A stretch of 64,000 bases of DNA from the NCBI GenBank assembly GCA_964411505.1, contig CAYPLH010000002.1, positions 62,001 to 126,000 of the forward strand, written 5' to 3'. This DNA is from CAYPLH01 sp964411505 (GTDB lineage Bacteria > Bacillota > Clostridia > CAYPLH01 > DUMO01). A model generated the notes under the pieces. The model was not told the DNA's origin and ran no database searches. It saw only the letters and a list, made by a program, of their open reading frames with translations. Position 1 is the stretch's first letter. Each line of letters starts with the position of its first letter. Positions 29,004 to 38,699 of this stretch are shown here, piece after piece. The position numbers and the translations under genes were made by a program.

Positions 29004-29038
29004 TTTTATCACTTTATGATATAATTAAATATATCACT
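29004..29038 (-). promoter_or_regulatory. Promoter dyad with third half-site (site C)
   Basis: Minus strand: GTGATA, 10 bases, TATCAT, 3 bases, GTGATAAAAT. Sites D and F share the same three-half-site layout. A -10-like TAAAAT overlaps the last half-site. It directly precedes the second sulfatase. Confidence 0.6.
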
Positions 29039-29224
29039 TTTTTTTAGAAAATGCAAATAAAAGTTTAAAATAAAACAACTATAGATAACATATAGATAAC
29101 ATAAAGTTGCTATTTATTTATACTATTTCAAATACTGCGTTTGTCTTGTGATAATTATGATAATATACCTAATTCTACCTTGTTTTTTTACTATATTAGA
29201 AGTTTCATTTATTGCCTTTTTATC

Positions 29225-30715
29225 CTACATATCCTCCCGAAAAGCATATGAAGGTCCAAACGAAGCTAATCCAGCCAGAATGTACCAATTTATGCTAACG
29301 TCTCTTTGTTCATGGGCAAACCGCCATATTTTTTGGCTCATACTGCGTATTACATTCCGGAACTCATTGCTACTCGCAATATTATTCATTTCATGGGGAT
29401 CTTTCTTCAAATCATATAATTCGTCATAATCGAATCCATTCCATACAAACTTCCAATCCTTTGTAAGCACAGCTCTTTGGATGCCATAAAGCTCATTACC
29501 ATTGGTCTGGGTGAATATTGCATCTCTCCAATCATCAGGTTTTTCATTCAACAAGAAAGGAACAAGGCTTTTACCGGTAAATTTCCTTTGAGTAGAAATT
29601 CCTGCTAATTCCAAGAAAGTTGGAGCAAAGTCAGCCAACGAAACAAAGCTTTCTTCAATCCTGCCCGCGTTCTTTATTCCGATCGGCCATCTTATTATTG
29701 CGGGAATGTGATAATTGGTACTGAAGGATGGCAGCCCTTTGCACCATAAACCATGGTCGCCTGCATAATCGCCATGGTCTGAAAGGTAGACAACAACTGT
29801 ATTTTCCGTCTCACCTTTTTCCTCCAAAGCCTTTAACACCTCTCCAAATAGATAATCCTCATATGTGCAAAAGGCCAGGTAGTGACGCAGGGATTCTTTA
29901 TGTTCGCGCTCAGTCAGCTGGTCAAACCTATCTCGTGTTCTTCTGTACAACGATGGCTTATCCTCCATCCTGTCGTTAAAGCTTTGTGGCAGCTCAATGT
30001 CATTGATATCATACCTATCCAGAAACCGTTTGGGTACAAAATAGGGATCATGGGGTCCCAATGTACCAATATATTGGCACCATGGCTCATTCGTCTTTTT
30101 TCGATTGTGAATAATATCAATACCATCGACTGTTATTTCATTATCCCTAAATGGATTTTCGCTTTGACCGTATTGTGTATAATCAAAATAACCCGGGCGA
30201 AGTATCTGTCCTTCCTCACGATTACAGTTTTCCTGCCTTGTGGCTAATGCCCGGTACCTGTCCCAGCGAGCTTTCTCCAGATCAGAAGCATGCCAGTTAC
30301 CATTTTCTTTTATAACTTCTGATTTAGGTGCAGTAAGTAAAGATATTTCCCATCCTCGCTCATCGGGATTTTCAATAGCGCTTACATGCCATTTTCCTGA
30401 GTAGTACAGTCTGTATCCCGCTTCTTTTAGATCCTCGCTAAAAAGTCGAACCCCCTTATTAAGTCCATGAGATAAAGCAATTCCTACATCCACATTATTC
30501 CACACGCCATGCTCTGAAGGATATAGTCCTGAAAAAAAGGTGGCTCTGGAAGGGCAACAGTGAGGAGAAGGACAGTAGGTTCTGCTAAAGGTTATTCCTT
30601 CTTTCGCGAATCTATCAAGGTTTGGCGTATAAGCTCTACCATAAGGATAAACCATATCGCCCCTTTGTTGAGCGGTCATAAAAATTAGAAAATTCGGTTT
30701 GCTTTTTTTATTCAT
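29225..30715 (-). CDS. Sulfatase with atypical metal motif
   Basis: About 496 residues from the ATG at 30715, chosen because AAAGGA lies 8 bases upstream; the longer frame has no site. The formylglycine motif is CCPSRAT (C53, R57) and C-terminal SDHGDYAGDHG is intact. The N-terminal metal motif, however, reads MTAQQRGD, so the Asp seen in the two neighbouring sulfatases (TSDQQ, TTDQQ) is Ala here. The ligand set may be altered or activity reduced. It is monocistronic or the first gene, behind dyad site D. It lies downstream of the first ABC module, whose hairpin end is at 31052. Confidence 0.85.
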   Translation of the reverse strand: MNKKSKPNFLIFMTAQQRGDMVYPYGRAYTPNLDRFAKEGITFSRTYCPSPHCCPSRATFFSGLYPSEHGVWNNVDVGIALSHGLNKGVRLFSEDLKEAGYRLYYSGKWHVSAIENPDERGWEISLLTAPKSEVIKENGNWHASDLEKARWDRYRALATRQENCNREEGQILRPGYFDYTQYGQSENPFRDNEITVDGIDIIHNRKKTNEPWCQYIGTLGPHDPYFVPKRFLDRYDINDIELPQSFNDRMEDKPSLYRRTRDRFDQLTEREHKESLRHYLAFCTYEDYLFGEVLKALEEKGETENTVVVYLSDHGDYAGDHGLWCKGLPSFSTNYHIPAIIRWPIGIKNAGRIEESFVSLADFAPTFLELAGISTQRKFTGKSLVPFLLNEKPDDWRDAIFTQTNGNELYGIQRAVLTKDWKFVWNGFDYDELYDLKKDPHEMNNIASSNEFRNVIRSMSQKIWRFAHEQRDVSINWYILAGLASFGPSYAFREDM

Positions 30716-30798
30716 ATAATCAATCCTTTCATAGCACTCCAGCATTAATTTCATTATTAATGCGTCCCACTTAAAATAACTGCGAGTGTTTCAACACA

Positions 30799-30846
30799 TT
30801 ATTTAAATATTGGATCTTTCTTCCTCACTTTTTTATAACTGCCCAT
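30799..30846 (-). pseudogene. N-terminal scrap of a sulfatase (15 codons)
   Basis: In the leader of the third sulfatase an ATG at 30846 opens a 15-codon frame MGSYKKVRKKDPIFK. It aligns with the start of the second sulfatase (MDSLRCEKKRPNIIL), and the DNA upstream of both is nearly the same. It is the surviving start of a deleted sulfatase, or now a small leader peptide. Confidence 0.5.
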
Positions 30847-30877
30847 TATCCCTATACTTTACATTGGTGTGTATCTA

Positions 30878-30913
30878 ATTTTGTCACCCCGTGATATAAT
30901 TAAACGCATCACC
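30878..30913 (-). promoter_or_regulatory. Promoter dyad with third half-site (site D)
   Basis: Minus strand GTGATG, 10 bases, TATCAC, 3 bases, GTGACAAAATT. Same geometry as site C, 163 bases upstream of the third sulfatase start. Confidence 0.6.
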
Positions 30914-31051
30914 TTTTTGTTAAATGAAAACAGTAATTTAGAGGTTTCAAAATAGAATTTATTATTTTATTTATACTTCCCAATTGTAGTTGATTATGGT
31001 TGACTTTATAGTTTTGTAACTCCTTCAGGAAGTATGCCCTAGTCGTTCATG

Positions 31052-31096
31052 CAACATCATGGAGAAAAGTGGAGTTACTTTTTCTCCATGATGTTG
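31052..31096 (-). terminator. Strong 17-bp hairpin at operon end
   Basis: CAACATCATGGAGAAAA and its perfect complement TTTTCTCCATGATGTTG flank an 11-base loop just after the SBP stop at 31135. No clean T-run follows on the minus strand, so it may be an end-stabilising hairpin rather than a classical terminator. Confidence 0.55.
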
Positions 31097-31134
31097 ATCA
31101 CCCTGTAATTTTTATAATGTTCAGGATTATGATT

Positions 31135-32772
31135 TTATTGCTGATTGATTATCTCATACCACTCATTAGCTTCTTTTTCAAGCTGTTCTCCTCCGGACTT
31201 CTTCCATTTCTCTACAAATTCATCAAAATAATCAATCGGTTTGTCACCTGTTATAATTGCAATAAATGCTTCCCTTTCAATTTTGTCAAGTTCCGTTAAA
31301 TACTTGCCTTCAGAGGGAAGAGCTCCGCAAAGCTCGGTATGAATACCATATTTGTCATATTGATTTCTTATTGCCCAAGCAGTAGATTTTGTAAGATATT
31401 TTGACATAAATTCAAATGGTGCCAACAATTGCAACACAGTATGCCCTCCTAATTTAGCCACTTCCTTCGGGTCTACATATTTCCCTATAGCCTTCACCTT
31501 TCCATCTACTAATTCCCATTGCTTACCTTCAAATCCCAACCTACATGTAAGCCAGGATTCATATGTCCCATTCAAAGCGTTCATGACCTCTAAGATTTTT
31601 CCTATTTTATCCGGCTCGCTTTCAACATGCTTACCTATTGCTCTGAAGCTTCCCAAAATTGCATTTCTCTTATAAACCCCTCTTATGCCTTCCGGACCTA
31701 TTGGAGGTAACCCATAGGCAAGCTTTGCGTCCTTGTTAGACTTGAACAGCTCATCTAAGTTTCTTGAGACTTCCTCATTCTCCTCTGCCCAATTATAGTA
31801 AAACCCATGGGAAGTGTATCCGATTCTACCATTAGCAAATGCATGAGTTATGTTTACCGGTCCGCCCTTATTTTCTCCCGTAATAAATTCAGGATCCAGT
31901 ACACCATCCATATACCACTTGTTTAATTTTCTAAGTGCTTCCTTTACCTCTGGTTGAACTGATGAAAATACCATTTTGCCTTCTCTTAATTGCCACATGG
32001 GTTTTCCTTGATGTATTGGACTGCAATATGAAGGGATATATCCGTACGCCCCAAAAATTGCACTAAAAGCTGATTCCGACAATCCAAACGTATCATTCTC
32101 ATTGTTCTTATCGGGATCCTCTTTAGCAAACTTATAAAACGCTTCTTCAAACTCATCAATAGTTTCAGGCACCTTTTTTATACCAACATTTTCAAGCCAA
32201 TCTGCTCTCCAAACAACTGCTGCACGAAATTTATCATTATATCCTATAAATGGGATGGCATGGATCTCCCCATCAATTTTAGCATATTTAAATGCGCCTA
32301 GAGAATCATTTTCAATATGCTTTACAAGGTCAGGTGCGTATTTTTTTATTACAGGTTCAGGTAACTTCGCTAGCATCTCTTGATCATGAAGCTTTTGAAA
32401 GTTTACAAAGCTTGTAATGAGCATTTCATCAGGTATTTCCCCTGATGCAACTTTTAAGTTCAATATTTCTGCGTACCTTGTGTTTTCAATATTCCAGATA
32501 ACAATATTTACATCGAGTTTTTCATTCCAGTAATCCAATATCTCCGGGTTGTCCCCGAGAGGTGCCGATTGCTGGGATGTCCATGTGATAGTGTATTGCT
32601 TTCCCGGTATAGGTGCATATTTTTCATACCCATCCTCACTTATTTCATTTTCAACAGATGTATTTCGAATACTTTTATCAACATCAGTTCCGGTAATGTT
32701 ACATGCTGAAATTGAAATAATAAGCAATAATGCAATAAAAATAGAACATAGTTGTAAATAAACCTTTTTCAT
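31135..32772 (-). CDS. Extracellular solute-binding lipoprotein (LipO/YtcQ type)
   Basis: 545 residues: signal peptide with lipobox ISAC, then a type 1 sugar-binding fold typical of LplA/YtcQ-like oligosaccharide binding proteins (FGLSESAFSAIFGAYGYIP, YFDEFVEKWKKSGG near the end). It is the captor of the ABC importer encoded just upstream (permeases at 32919 and 33822). The family lacks its own ATPase gene here and usually relies on a shared MsmX-type ATPase. The gap to the permease gene contains a 45-bp repeat and may form a processing hairpin. Close paralogue at 43134. Confidence 0.9.
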   Translation of the reverse strand: MKKVYLQLCSIFIALLLIISISACNITGTDVDKSIRNTSVENEISEDGYEKYAPIPGKQYTITWTSQQSAPLGDNPEILDYWNEKLDVNIVIWNIENTRYAEILNLKVASGEIPDEMLITSFVNFQKLHDQEMLAKLPEPVIKKYAPDLVKHIENDSLGAFKYAKIDGEIHAIPFIGYNDKFRAAVVWRADWLENVGIKKVPETIDEFEEAFYKFAKEDPDKNNENDTFGLSESAFSAIFGAYGYIPSYCSPIHQGKPMWQLREGKMVFSSVQPEVKEALRKLNKWYMDGVLDPEFITGENKGGPVNITHAFANGRIGYTSHGFYYNWAEENEEVSRNLDELFKSNKDAKLAYGLPPIGPEGIRGVYKRNAILGSFRAIGKHVESEPDKIGKILEVMNALNGTYESWLTCRLGFEGKQWELVDGKVKAIGKYVDPKEVAKLGGHTVLQLLAPFEFMSKYLTKSTAWAIRNQYDKYGIHTELCGALPSEGKYLTELDKIEREAFIAIITGDKPIDYFDEFVEKWKKSGGEQLEKEANEWYEIINQQ

Positions 32773-32805
32773 TTTTTGATAACTCCCTTCATGAATTTTT
32801 AACTT

Positions 32806-32862
32806 ACACTACAGCGAAACAAACATTAAATCATCGGCATCAATGCTCCTTTCTCCGTTCTT
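32806..32862. repeat. Intercistronic copy of the sulfatase-tail/terminal repeat
   Basis: The segment CTACAGCGAAACAAACATTAA followed by a block like that at 2803-2850 (AAATCATCGGCATCAAT versus AAGCCATCGGTATTAAT) shows that the same stretch lies at both places. It is positioned between the LplC-type permease stop and the SBP start. Confidence 0.5.
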
Positions 32863-32918
32863 CTTTTTTAATTTTCCTATAAAGATTCGGATCTTTTTAT
32901 GAAATTCTACACAAACTC

Positions 32919-33794
32919 TTATCCTTTTAGCGATCCCATCATTATGCCTTTTACAAAGTATTTCTGGGCAAAAGGATAAGCAATAATTATCGGGATTGAT
33001 ACCACCATAACAACTGCTGCCTTAATAGTATCAGGACTAATAAAACTGTCTCCCTCTGCCTGAAATTCCATCGTATGTTGCATCCCCTCCAACACAATAC
33101 GCCTTAAAGCAACCTGGAGAACCTGTTTTTTGGATGATGTAATATATATCATACTGTCAAACCATGCATTCCAATGATATACAACAGTCCATAAGGTTAC
33201 AGTCGCTATAATCGGGGCGCAAATAGGTACAAGTATCATAAACAATATAATAAAATCATTTGCTCCATCGATTTTTGCAGCTTCCTCCAGGCTATCTGGC
33301 AGAGACATGAAATAGTTGCGCATAATTATCATAGTAAATGTCGCTATAAGATGGGGCAACACAAGCGCCCAAATCTTGTCTATCAACCCAAGACTCCTTA
33401 TAAGCAGGTAATTAGGTACTATTCCTCCATTAAAAAACATGGTAAAAACCATAAATCCAGTCCAAAATCCTCTATTAGGGAAGTTCCTTTTCGATAATGG
33501 ATAAGCAGTTAAAATTGATACAATTAATGTCAGAGGGGTTCCTATAAGTGTGCGCTTAAGTGTGCTAATAAAACCATAAATAATATATTCATTTCCTATA
33601 ACGTGAATGTATGCAGATAAATTTGCGGTGTTAATTGACTTAAATGGATTTATTGAATTATGCATGCCGGACACTCCAAGAGAAACAAGTAGAAGGAATA
33701 TAAATGGATAGAGTGTGGAGGCACAAAATAAACTCAAAAATAAATAATTAAAAATATCAAAAACAACCTCGCCTTTTTTTCGCTTAATAACCAT
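32919..33794 (-). CDS. LplC/YtcP-type ABC sugar permease
   Basis: 291 residues, about six membrane helices. The cytoplasmic EAA loop reads LEEAAKIDGANDFIILF, the standard contact site for the ATPase, and the C-terminus ends in KYFVKGIMMGSLKG, a family hallmark. Partner of the LplB-type permease 28 bases upstream. Together with the SBP they form a carbohydrate importer for oligosaccharides. An ATPase gene is not seen in the window. Confidence 0.92.
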   Translation of the reverse strand: MVIKRKKGEVVFDIFNYLFLSLFCASTLYPFIFLLLVSLGVSGMHNSINPFKSINTANLSAYIHVIGNEYIIYGFISTLKRTLIGTPLTLIVSILTAYPLSKRNFPNRGFWTGFMVFTMFFNGGIVPNYLLIRSLGLIDKIWALVLPHLIATFTMIIMRNYFMSLPDSLEEAAKIDGANDFIILFMILVPICAPIIATVTLWTVVYHWNAWFDSMIYITSSKKQVLQVALRRIVLEGMQHTMEFQAEGDSFISPDTIKAAVVMVVSIPIIIAYPFAQKYFVKGIMMGSLKG

Positions 33795-33821
33795 TTGAAT
33801 TTTACCTCCAATGAAGATTAA

Positions 33822-34784
33822 TTACCAAATTCCATATTCATTGATATGTTTTGCTGTCCAATTTGCTATAATAATCAATATAAATGAAAGTACATTCTTG
33901 AAAAGCCCAACAGCTGTTGAAAAACTATATTCCATGTCAATAAGACCTTTGCGATATGTATAAGTACTTATCACATCTGCCACTTTATATACAGATGCGT
34001 TGTACATGTTATAAACCTGGTCAAAATCATCCTTTATTAAATTACCTACCGCAAAAATGAGCATAATTGTTATAACAGGAGCAAGCGATGGAATAGTAAT
34101 ATATATTATTCTTTTTAAACGGCTTGCTCCATCAACTATTGATGCTTCATATAGCTCTGGATTTATTCCTGTTAATGCCGCCAAGTATATAATGGAGTTC
34201 CATCCTACGGTTTTCCATACATCAGTTGAAACAAGAATTGTTCTAAACCAGCGCAAATCAGCCATAAAATAAATCGGTTTCATCTTAATAGTTCTTAGCA
34301 GTACATTCACAGGTCCTATAGAAGGAGATAGGAACTGCGTAAATACCCCTGCCAGTATTACCCATGAAATAAAATGTGGAAGATAACTGATTGTTTGTAC
34401 AGTCTTTTTAAATCTTTCATGTCTTATTTCATTTAGCAAGATTGCAAGTAAAATTTGAGCAGGAAAGCCAAATATAAGTTTGTAAATGCTTATTATTATA
34501 GTATTTGAAAACACTTCCCAGAAGCTTTCCAAGGCAAATATATCTATAAAATGCTGAAATCCTATCCATGGGCTTCCCCAAATACCTTTGTTAAATCTAA
34601 AATTCTTGAACGCAATCTGTACTCCGTAGATTGGCATGTAGTGAAAAACGATATAATATATTACAGCGGGCACCAGCATCAAAAAAAGATATCTACTTTC
34701 CCAATAATTTTTGTAAAGTCTGCTCTTTTTTACTCTTCTAAACATATTTGATAATTTATCAAGGGGCTTCCCTATAATATTCAT
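33822..34784 (-). CDS. LplB/YteP-type ABC sugar permease
   Basis: About 320 residues with six predicted membrane helices, the LplB family start (YLFLMLVPAVIYYIVFHYMP) and the EAA-type loop (LYEASIVDGASRLKRII). I choose the ATG at 34784 because GAGGGAG lies 7 bases upstream; the longer frame starts 15 codons earlier without a site. First gene of the importer operon. The promoter region 34785-35058 is short and has no dyad of the regulon type. The adjacent AraC-type regulator (35059) is the likely activator. Confidence 0.9.
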   Translation of the reverse strand: MNIIGKPLDKLSNMFRRVKKSRLYKNYWESRYLFLMLVPAVIYYIVFHYMPIYGVQIAFKNFRFNKGIWGSPWIGFQHFIDIFALESFWEVFSNTIIISIYKLIFGFPAQILLAILLNEIRHERFKKTVQTISYLPHFISWVILAGVFTQFLSPSIGPVNVLLRTIKMKPIYFMADLRWFRTILVSTDVWKTVGWNSIIYLAALTGINPELYEASIVDGASRLKRIIYITIPSLAPVITIMLIFAVGNLIKDDFDQVYNMYNASVYKVADVISTYTYRKGLIDMEYSFSTAVGLFKNVLSFILIIIANWTAKHINEYGIW

Positions 34785-35058
34785 TGCCGTACTCCCTCTA
34801 TGCAGTTTCAAATACTTACCATTAAGCACAGATACATATTACATTTTATATACACAAGAATGCAATTGCATTTTTTCTACTTTCTTAAGATTTTTTATTC
34901 ACTTTCATCATAGTCAGGTGGTTAAATGAAGATCACTATAGATCCGTAGCGCCCAATATTAAATTTGCTAAAATCTATATGAATGATTTGTTTTTCATAT
35001 TACATAAAATCTGAACTTGCCTATTACAAGTCACTGCTTAGAGTTTTTTTCTATAAGA

Positions 35059-37380
35059 TTATAGTACACGGTTGTATTTATACTTCTTAGGAGGCTCTCC
35101 ATAGGTTTCCTTGAATTTATTATTAAAATAGTTGACACTATTGTAACCTGTTTTTTTTGCAATTTGTTCGATATTCAAGTCTGTATTAAGAATTAGTTCT
35201 TTTGCTTCATTCATTCTGTTCTCATTTATATATTCTGTTATATTTATACCTGTTTCTTCTTTAAAAATCCTGCTTAGATAGGCAGGACTTAAAAATACAT
35301 TTTTTGAAAGTACATTAAGAGAAAGATCATTTCCTATGTTATCTCTAATATAGTTTTTAACTTTTTCAACTATCTCACCTGCTCTGTGTAAACTTCGCTC
35401 CTTCATGTGTTCAATTACAACACAAATATTGTTTAGCATCCACTGATAAAACAGGTCGACATTTTCTAGTTTATAGAACTCCGTATACAAGTTTTCGGTT
35501 GCGCAAACCTCATTACTTAAATTTTTTATATGACAATAATTTGAGAAAGTATACAGAATATCAAGAATCCTTTTATTACAATGATCCGCAGAGTATAGTC
35601 CTTCTTTCACTTCTTTTAAAAGTCTTAAGAGCGATTCCTGTGAAAGATTAATATCTAATGATATTAATCCCCTAGAAAATTCATCTAAAATTTCCTCAGG
35701 TATTATAGAATTATTATTCTCTCTTTTATTTATTTTTTCTACATGTAGAATATTACTATTAGGTAAATAGTATGCATATTTAAGCGCACCTATAGTTTCT
35801 TTGTAACTCAGGTACAGTTTAAGCGGGTCATTTTCAAAACCATTAATCGAAAACAACAACCGGAATCGGAATCTCTCAATCGCATATTCATATATTTGTC
35901 TGCAAAAGTTCTCCAAGACATTATTATCCCACTTATGTGAGTTCAATAAAACTGCTAACTTATAGTCCGGCAATTCGGCTGCAATAATAAAATTTAGACC
36001 ATCAGAATATTTCTCAATTTGCTCTATTATGGTGTATTTAACATATTGGCTGTTTTCTATACTCATCTTATCCATAGAAACCTTAGGTATTTGAATAATA
36101 ATCAACCCGTAAAAAGGTGCATTTGAAGATACTCCAATCATTTTCAATTTCTCATTATACTCAGACATACTATTGATACTATTACTCAACAAATTTAAAA
36201 TTAGGTTATGCTTTATTAATGGCAGGTTAGCATCAATTACTCCTTTAAGATCCTGCACCTTTATAGAAAGATTCATAACTGCATTTTCTAAGAAAGTGTA
36301 TTCATTGCGCTCTGAGCGAGTAATCCTATAAGGGACATCATAAAGTTTTTTTACCTTGCTAACTGCCATCTTCAGTGGTTTATATGTAATCTTTGCAAAA
36401 TAATTTGCAATTAAGAAGCCTGTAAAAATTGTAATTATGCAAATCATAAATAATATAAATCGTAAAGAGTATAGTCTTTCATAAAATTTTACTTCTGAAA
36501 TTATGTTCACAAGTCTCCACCCATTATAGTTAAGCAATAAGTGAGAAATGACCGATGGCGCACCATTTATTCTTATTGTAAAATGTTCGTAGTCCTTTTT
36601 TGAGGATATGACTCTATTTATATAATTATTTTCATTCTCCAGCTTTTCATTAGGACCACCTGCTATGAAATTTCCACCTTCATCTAATATAAATACACTT
36701 CCAAGCTCTTCAGGCATATATTGCCTTATAATATTAGCTAGCTTGTGTTTATTAATTTTTATTGCAATGAATCCTATATTATCATGAATCGACCTGCTGC
36801 CAGGATAAAACCTTACAAAGGTAAGACAATCCAAATCAAAACTGTTATTTTCCAAGTTTGCCAGCGGACTTTTCATATCAACCCATACGACGTTTTCGTT
36901 GATACTAACCCCTAGCAGTTTCAAATCATCTTCATAAAATAAATCACTCGAAACATTTTCAAAATAGCAAACCCCCGTTCTGGACGATATTAACATATTG
37001 CTGGCACCGTAAAAAACATATATTGACTCTACAATATCTGAATACGAGGAACTAATGTTGCCCAAGTAGTCTCTTATAAAGTATATTTTTGAATGATTGC
37101 CTTTAACACTATTATTAAAAAAGAAAAGAAGATCATTATTGTAATTTGGCACTATCAGATCCATAGAAAGCCGATTAACTTTTTCAACAACATTTTCTTC
37201 GACTTCCCTTGCAATTTGCGCAAGCAGCTTATCATTAACTTTTAGCATATCTCTGTTAAAATCAGTAATAAAATACTTGTACGACCCATAGCCAAATGTC
37301 ACAGCAGTTATTACAACAAGAAGCACATTGTAGATAAATGTTTTTAAAAATACAGCATTAGTTTTGGTATAATATTTCAT
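35059..37380 (-). CDS. Membrane-bound AraC-family sensor-regulator (first of three)
   Basis: 773 residues: membrane helix at 11-33, an extracellular Cache/PDC-like domain to about 300, a second helix (FILFMICIITIFTGFLIA, about 305-325), a linker, and a C-terminal AraC/XylS DNA-binding domain (about 670-770) with both helix-turn-helices (LSLNVLSKNVFLSPAYLS and NIEQIAKKTGYNSVNYF). This layout is common in Paenibacillus and Clostridia for sensing oligosaccharides and switching on adjacent LplABC importers. It lies upstream of the importer at 31135-34784 and has its own promoter with dyad site E. Paralogues at 40257 and 55551. Confidence 0.9.
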   Translation of the reverse strand: MKYYTKTNAVFLKTFIYNVLLVVITAVTFGYGSYKYFITDFNRDMLKVNDKLLAQIAREVEENVVEKVNRLSMDLIVPNYNNDLLFFFNNSVKGNHSKIYFIRDYLGNISSSYSDIVESIYVFYGASNMLISSRTGVCYFENVSSDLFYEDDLKLLGVSINENVVWVDMKSPLANLENNSFDLDCLTFVRFYPGSRSIHDNIGFIAIKINKHKLANIIRQYMPEELGSVFILDEGGNFIAGGPNEKLENENNYINRVISSKKDYEHFTIRINGAPSVISHLLLNYNGWRLVNIISEVKFYERLYSLRFILFMICIITIFTGFLIANYFAKITYKPLKMAVSKVKKLYDVPYRITRSERNEYTFLENAVMNLSIKVQDLKGVIDANLPLIKHNLILNLLSNSINSMSEYNEKLKMIGVSSNAPFYGLIIIQIPKVSMDKMSIENSQYVKYTIIEQIEKYSDGLNFIIAAELPDYKLAVLLNSHKWDNNVLENFCRQIYEYAIERFRFRLLFSINGFENDPLKLYLSYKETIGALKYAYYLPNSNILHVEKINKRENNNSIIPEEILDEFSRGLISLDINLSQESLLRLLKEVKEGLYSADHCNKRILDILYTFSNYCHIKNLSNEVCATENLYTEFYKLENVDLFYQWMLNNICVVIEHMKERSLHRAGEIVEKVKNYIRDNIGNDLSLNVLSKNVFLSPAYLSRIFKEETGINITEYINENRMNEAKELILNTDLNIEQIAKKTGYNSVNYFNNKFKETYGEPPKKYKYNRVL

Positions 37381-37596
37381 TTACTAAGCACACACTCCTC
37401 TCCAATGCCCTCAACTAAATACTCCAATGCCTTCTGACAAACAGATTTATAGCATTTATCACATTTAAATTATATGCTTTCGTTCCAGCATTTGAACTTG
37501 ATATGTTGCTTTACTTCTAAAAATGCCAAAATTATATTCTTAAAATCGTTTTAATGATAGTAGATGATAACAAATATTTCCTATACTGCATTTCTT

Positions 37597-37625
37597 ATTA
37601 TATCAGGTTGTGATAAAACGTGCAA
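37597..37625 (-). promoter_or_regulatory. Promoter with embedded dyad (site E)
   Basis: Minus strand TTGCAC, 17 bases containing TTTATCACAACCTGATA, then a perfect extended -10 TGATATAAT. The dyad lies between -35 and -10, so a bound repressor would block polymerase. It is 217 bases upstream of the AraC-type gene. Confidence 0.65.
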
Positions 37626-37662
37626 ATCAAAATTTAATACTAAAAACAACTATCTGCTATAG

Positions 37663-37950
37663 TTGTGTCTATTCAGTTAGTACCCCAAGTATGTTAAATG
37701 CAAACTCACCTCTAATACAGCTAATTACAGCGAGCCCTAGGAAAACTAAGTTTAAAATGCCTTAGAGTTTAGTAATGTTCGTACCTTTCACGAAGTCACG
37801 AAATTACTTAACTATGCTATTTGCGAAGCAAATCTAGCCAAAAGCGAGCGGAACTCGATGCCCCCTGAGCTTTTCAAGGCTGTATAGCAGTATTTTAGGT
37901 TATTTGCATAAAAATCAACCGATGAAAATCGACTGATTGAATAGACACAA
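37663..37950. repeat. Large near-palindromic intergenic element, copy 2
   Basis: A 288-bp non-coding segment bounded by TTGTGTCTATTCAGTTAG and the complement of CTGATTGAATAGACACAA. Its interior (AGGAAAACTAAGTTTAAAATG to GTTTAGTAATG) is nearly identical to the reverse complement of 14099-14140 in copy 1. It sits between the AraC-type regulator and the toxin-antitoxin pair. Confidence 0.8.
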
Positions 37951-37988
37951 AAACTATTTATTTGTTGATAAATTGTCATTATAAAGTA

Positions 37989-38015
37989 TTGATTATTTAT
38001 GTTTTTACGTATAAT
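37989..38015 (+). promoter_or_regulatory. Promoter of the toxin-antitoxin pair
   Basis: TATAAT at 38010-38015 with a TTGATT 15 bases upstream. The region is AT-rich and precedes the ATG at 38051, which has AGAGGAG. Confidence 0.45.
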
Positions 38016-38050
38016 ATTAATGTAGATTATTTTTTAGAGGAGTTGTTATA

Positions 38051-38371
38051 ATGAGTGTTGGTAATATTTTAAAAAATTTAGTACCAATTACACAATTCAA
38101 TAAAGGGCAGGCTGCAAAAATATTTGACCGCTTGAAAACCGAACACCGCATTGTTGTGTTAAAAAACAATACTCCTTCTGCTATAATTCTTTCACCTGAC
38201 GAATACCAGCGCCTCTTGGAAATTGAAGAGAATAGTATTTTGCTGAATCTTGCGGAGCAACGTCTTGCCAATTATGAACCCGGTGATGGTATACCGTATG
38301 AGGAAGCTCTGCTACAAATGTGTCTTACGCATAAAGACATCGAAAATGCAGAAGATCTGGAGATTGAATAA
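38051..38371 (+). CDS. Phd/YefM-type antitoxin
   Basis: 106 residues, starting at an ATG with AGAGGAG 8 bases upstream. The N-terminal part (VPITQFNKGQAAKIFDRL, VVLKNNTPSAIILSPDEYQRLLE) has the typical Phd/YefM DNA-binding and dimerisation pattern. The C-terminal region (EDLEIE) neutralises the toxin. The next gene starts one base after its stop, so both are co-translated. The antitoxin-toxin complex usually represses its own promoter. A copy of its last 16 codons lies at 47139-47186. Confidence 0.88.
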   Translation: MSVGNILKNLVPITQFNKGQAAKIFDRLKTEHRIVVLKNNTPSAIILSPDEYQRLLEIEENSILLNLAEQRLANYEPGDGIPYEEALLQMCLTHKDIENAEDLEIE

Positions 38372-38372
38372 T

Positions 38373-38699
38373 ATGTGGAAAATAGAATTTTTGCCAGAAG
38401 CACTATCCGATCTTGCTTGCATTGACAGGGGTGTCAGGGCACAAGTTGTTAAAGGAATAAATAAAGTTGTGCAGAATCCTGTTGCAAAATATAAAGGCGG
38501 ATATGGCAAGCTTCTACGAAATCAGAAAGGAAAAGATTTATCTGGACTATACAAAATAAAATATCGCGATATTGGTATACGAGTTATCTATGCCTTGAAA
38601 GAACAGAACGAAATAATGACCATTGTTATTGTTGGTGCACGTGCTGATGATGAAGTTTATAATGAAGCTTATAGGCGGAAATTAAAGCATAATATATGA
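38373..38699 (+). CDS. RelE/YafQ/ParE-superfamily toxin
   Basis: About 109 residues from the ATG at 38373 (MWKIEFLPEALSDLACIDRG), one base after the antitoxin stop. The RelE-fold pattern LPEALSDLACID, GYGKLLRNQKGKDLSGLYKIKYRD and IRVIYAL is complete, and the family kills by mRNA cleavage on the ribosome. An alternative upstream frame would overlap the antitoxin and is less likely. Intact and probably active. Its place between two palindromic/IS elements fits a mobile or addiction module. Confidence 0.88.
   Translation: MWKIEFLPEALSDLACIDRGVRAQVVKGINKVVQNPVAKYKGGYGKLLRNQKGKDLSGLYKIKYRDIGIRVIYALKEQNEIMTIVIVGARADDEVYNEAYRRKLKHNI

Noticed and set aside
37663..37950. CRISPR array or attC-type site
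   Set aside because: There is one fold-back unit with no regular short repeats or spacers, and no integrase is nearby.
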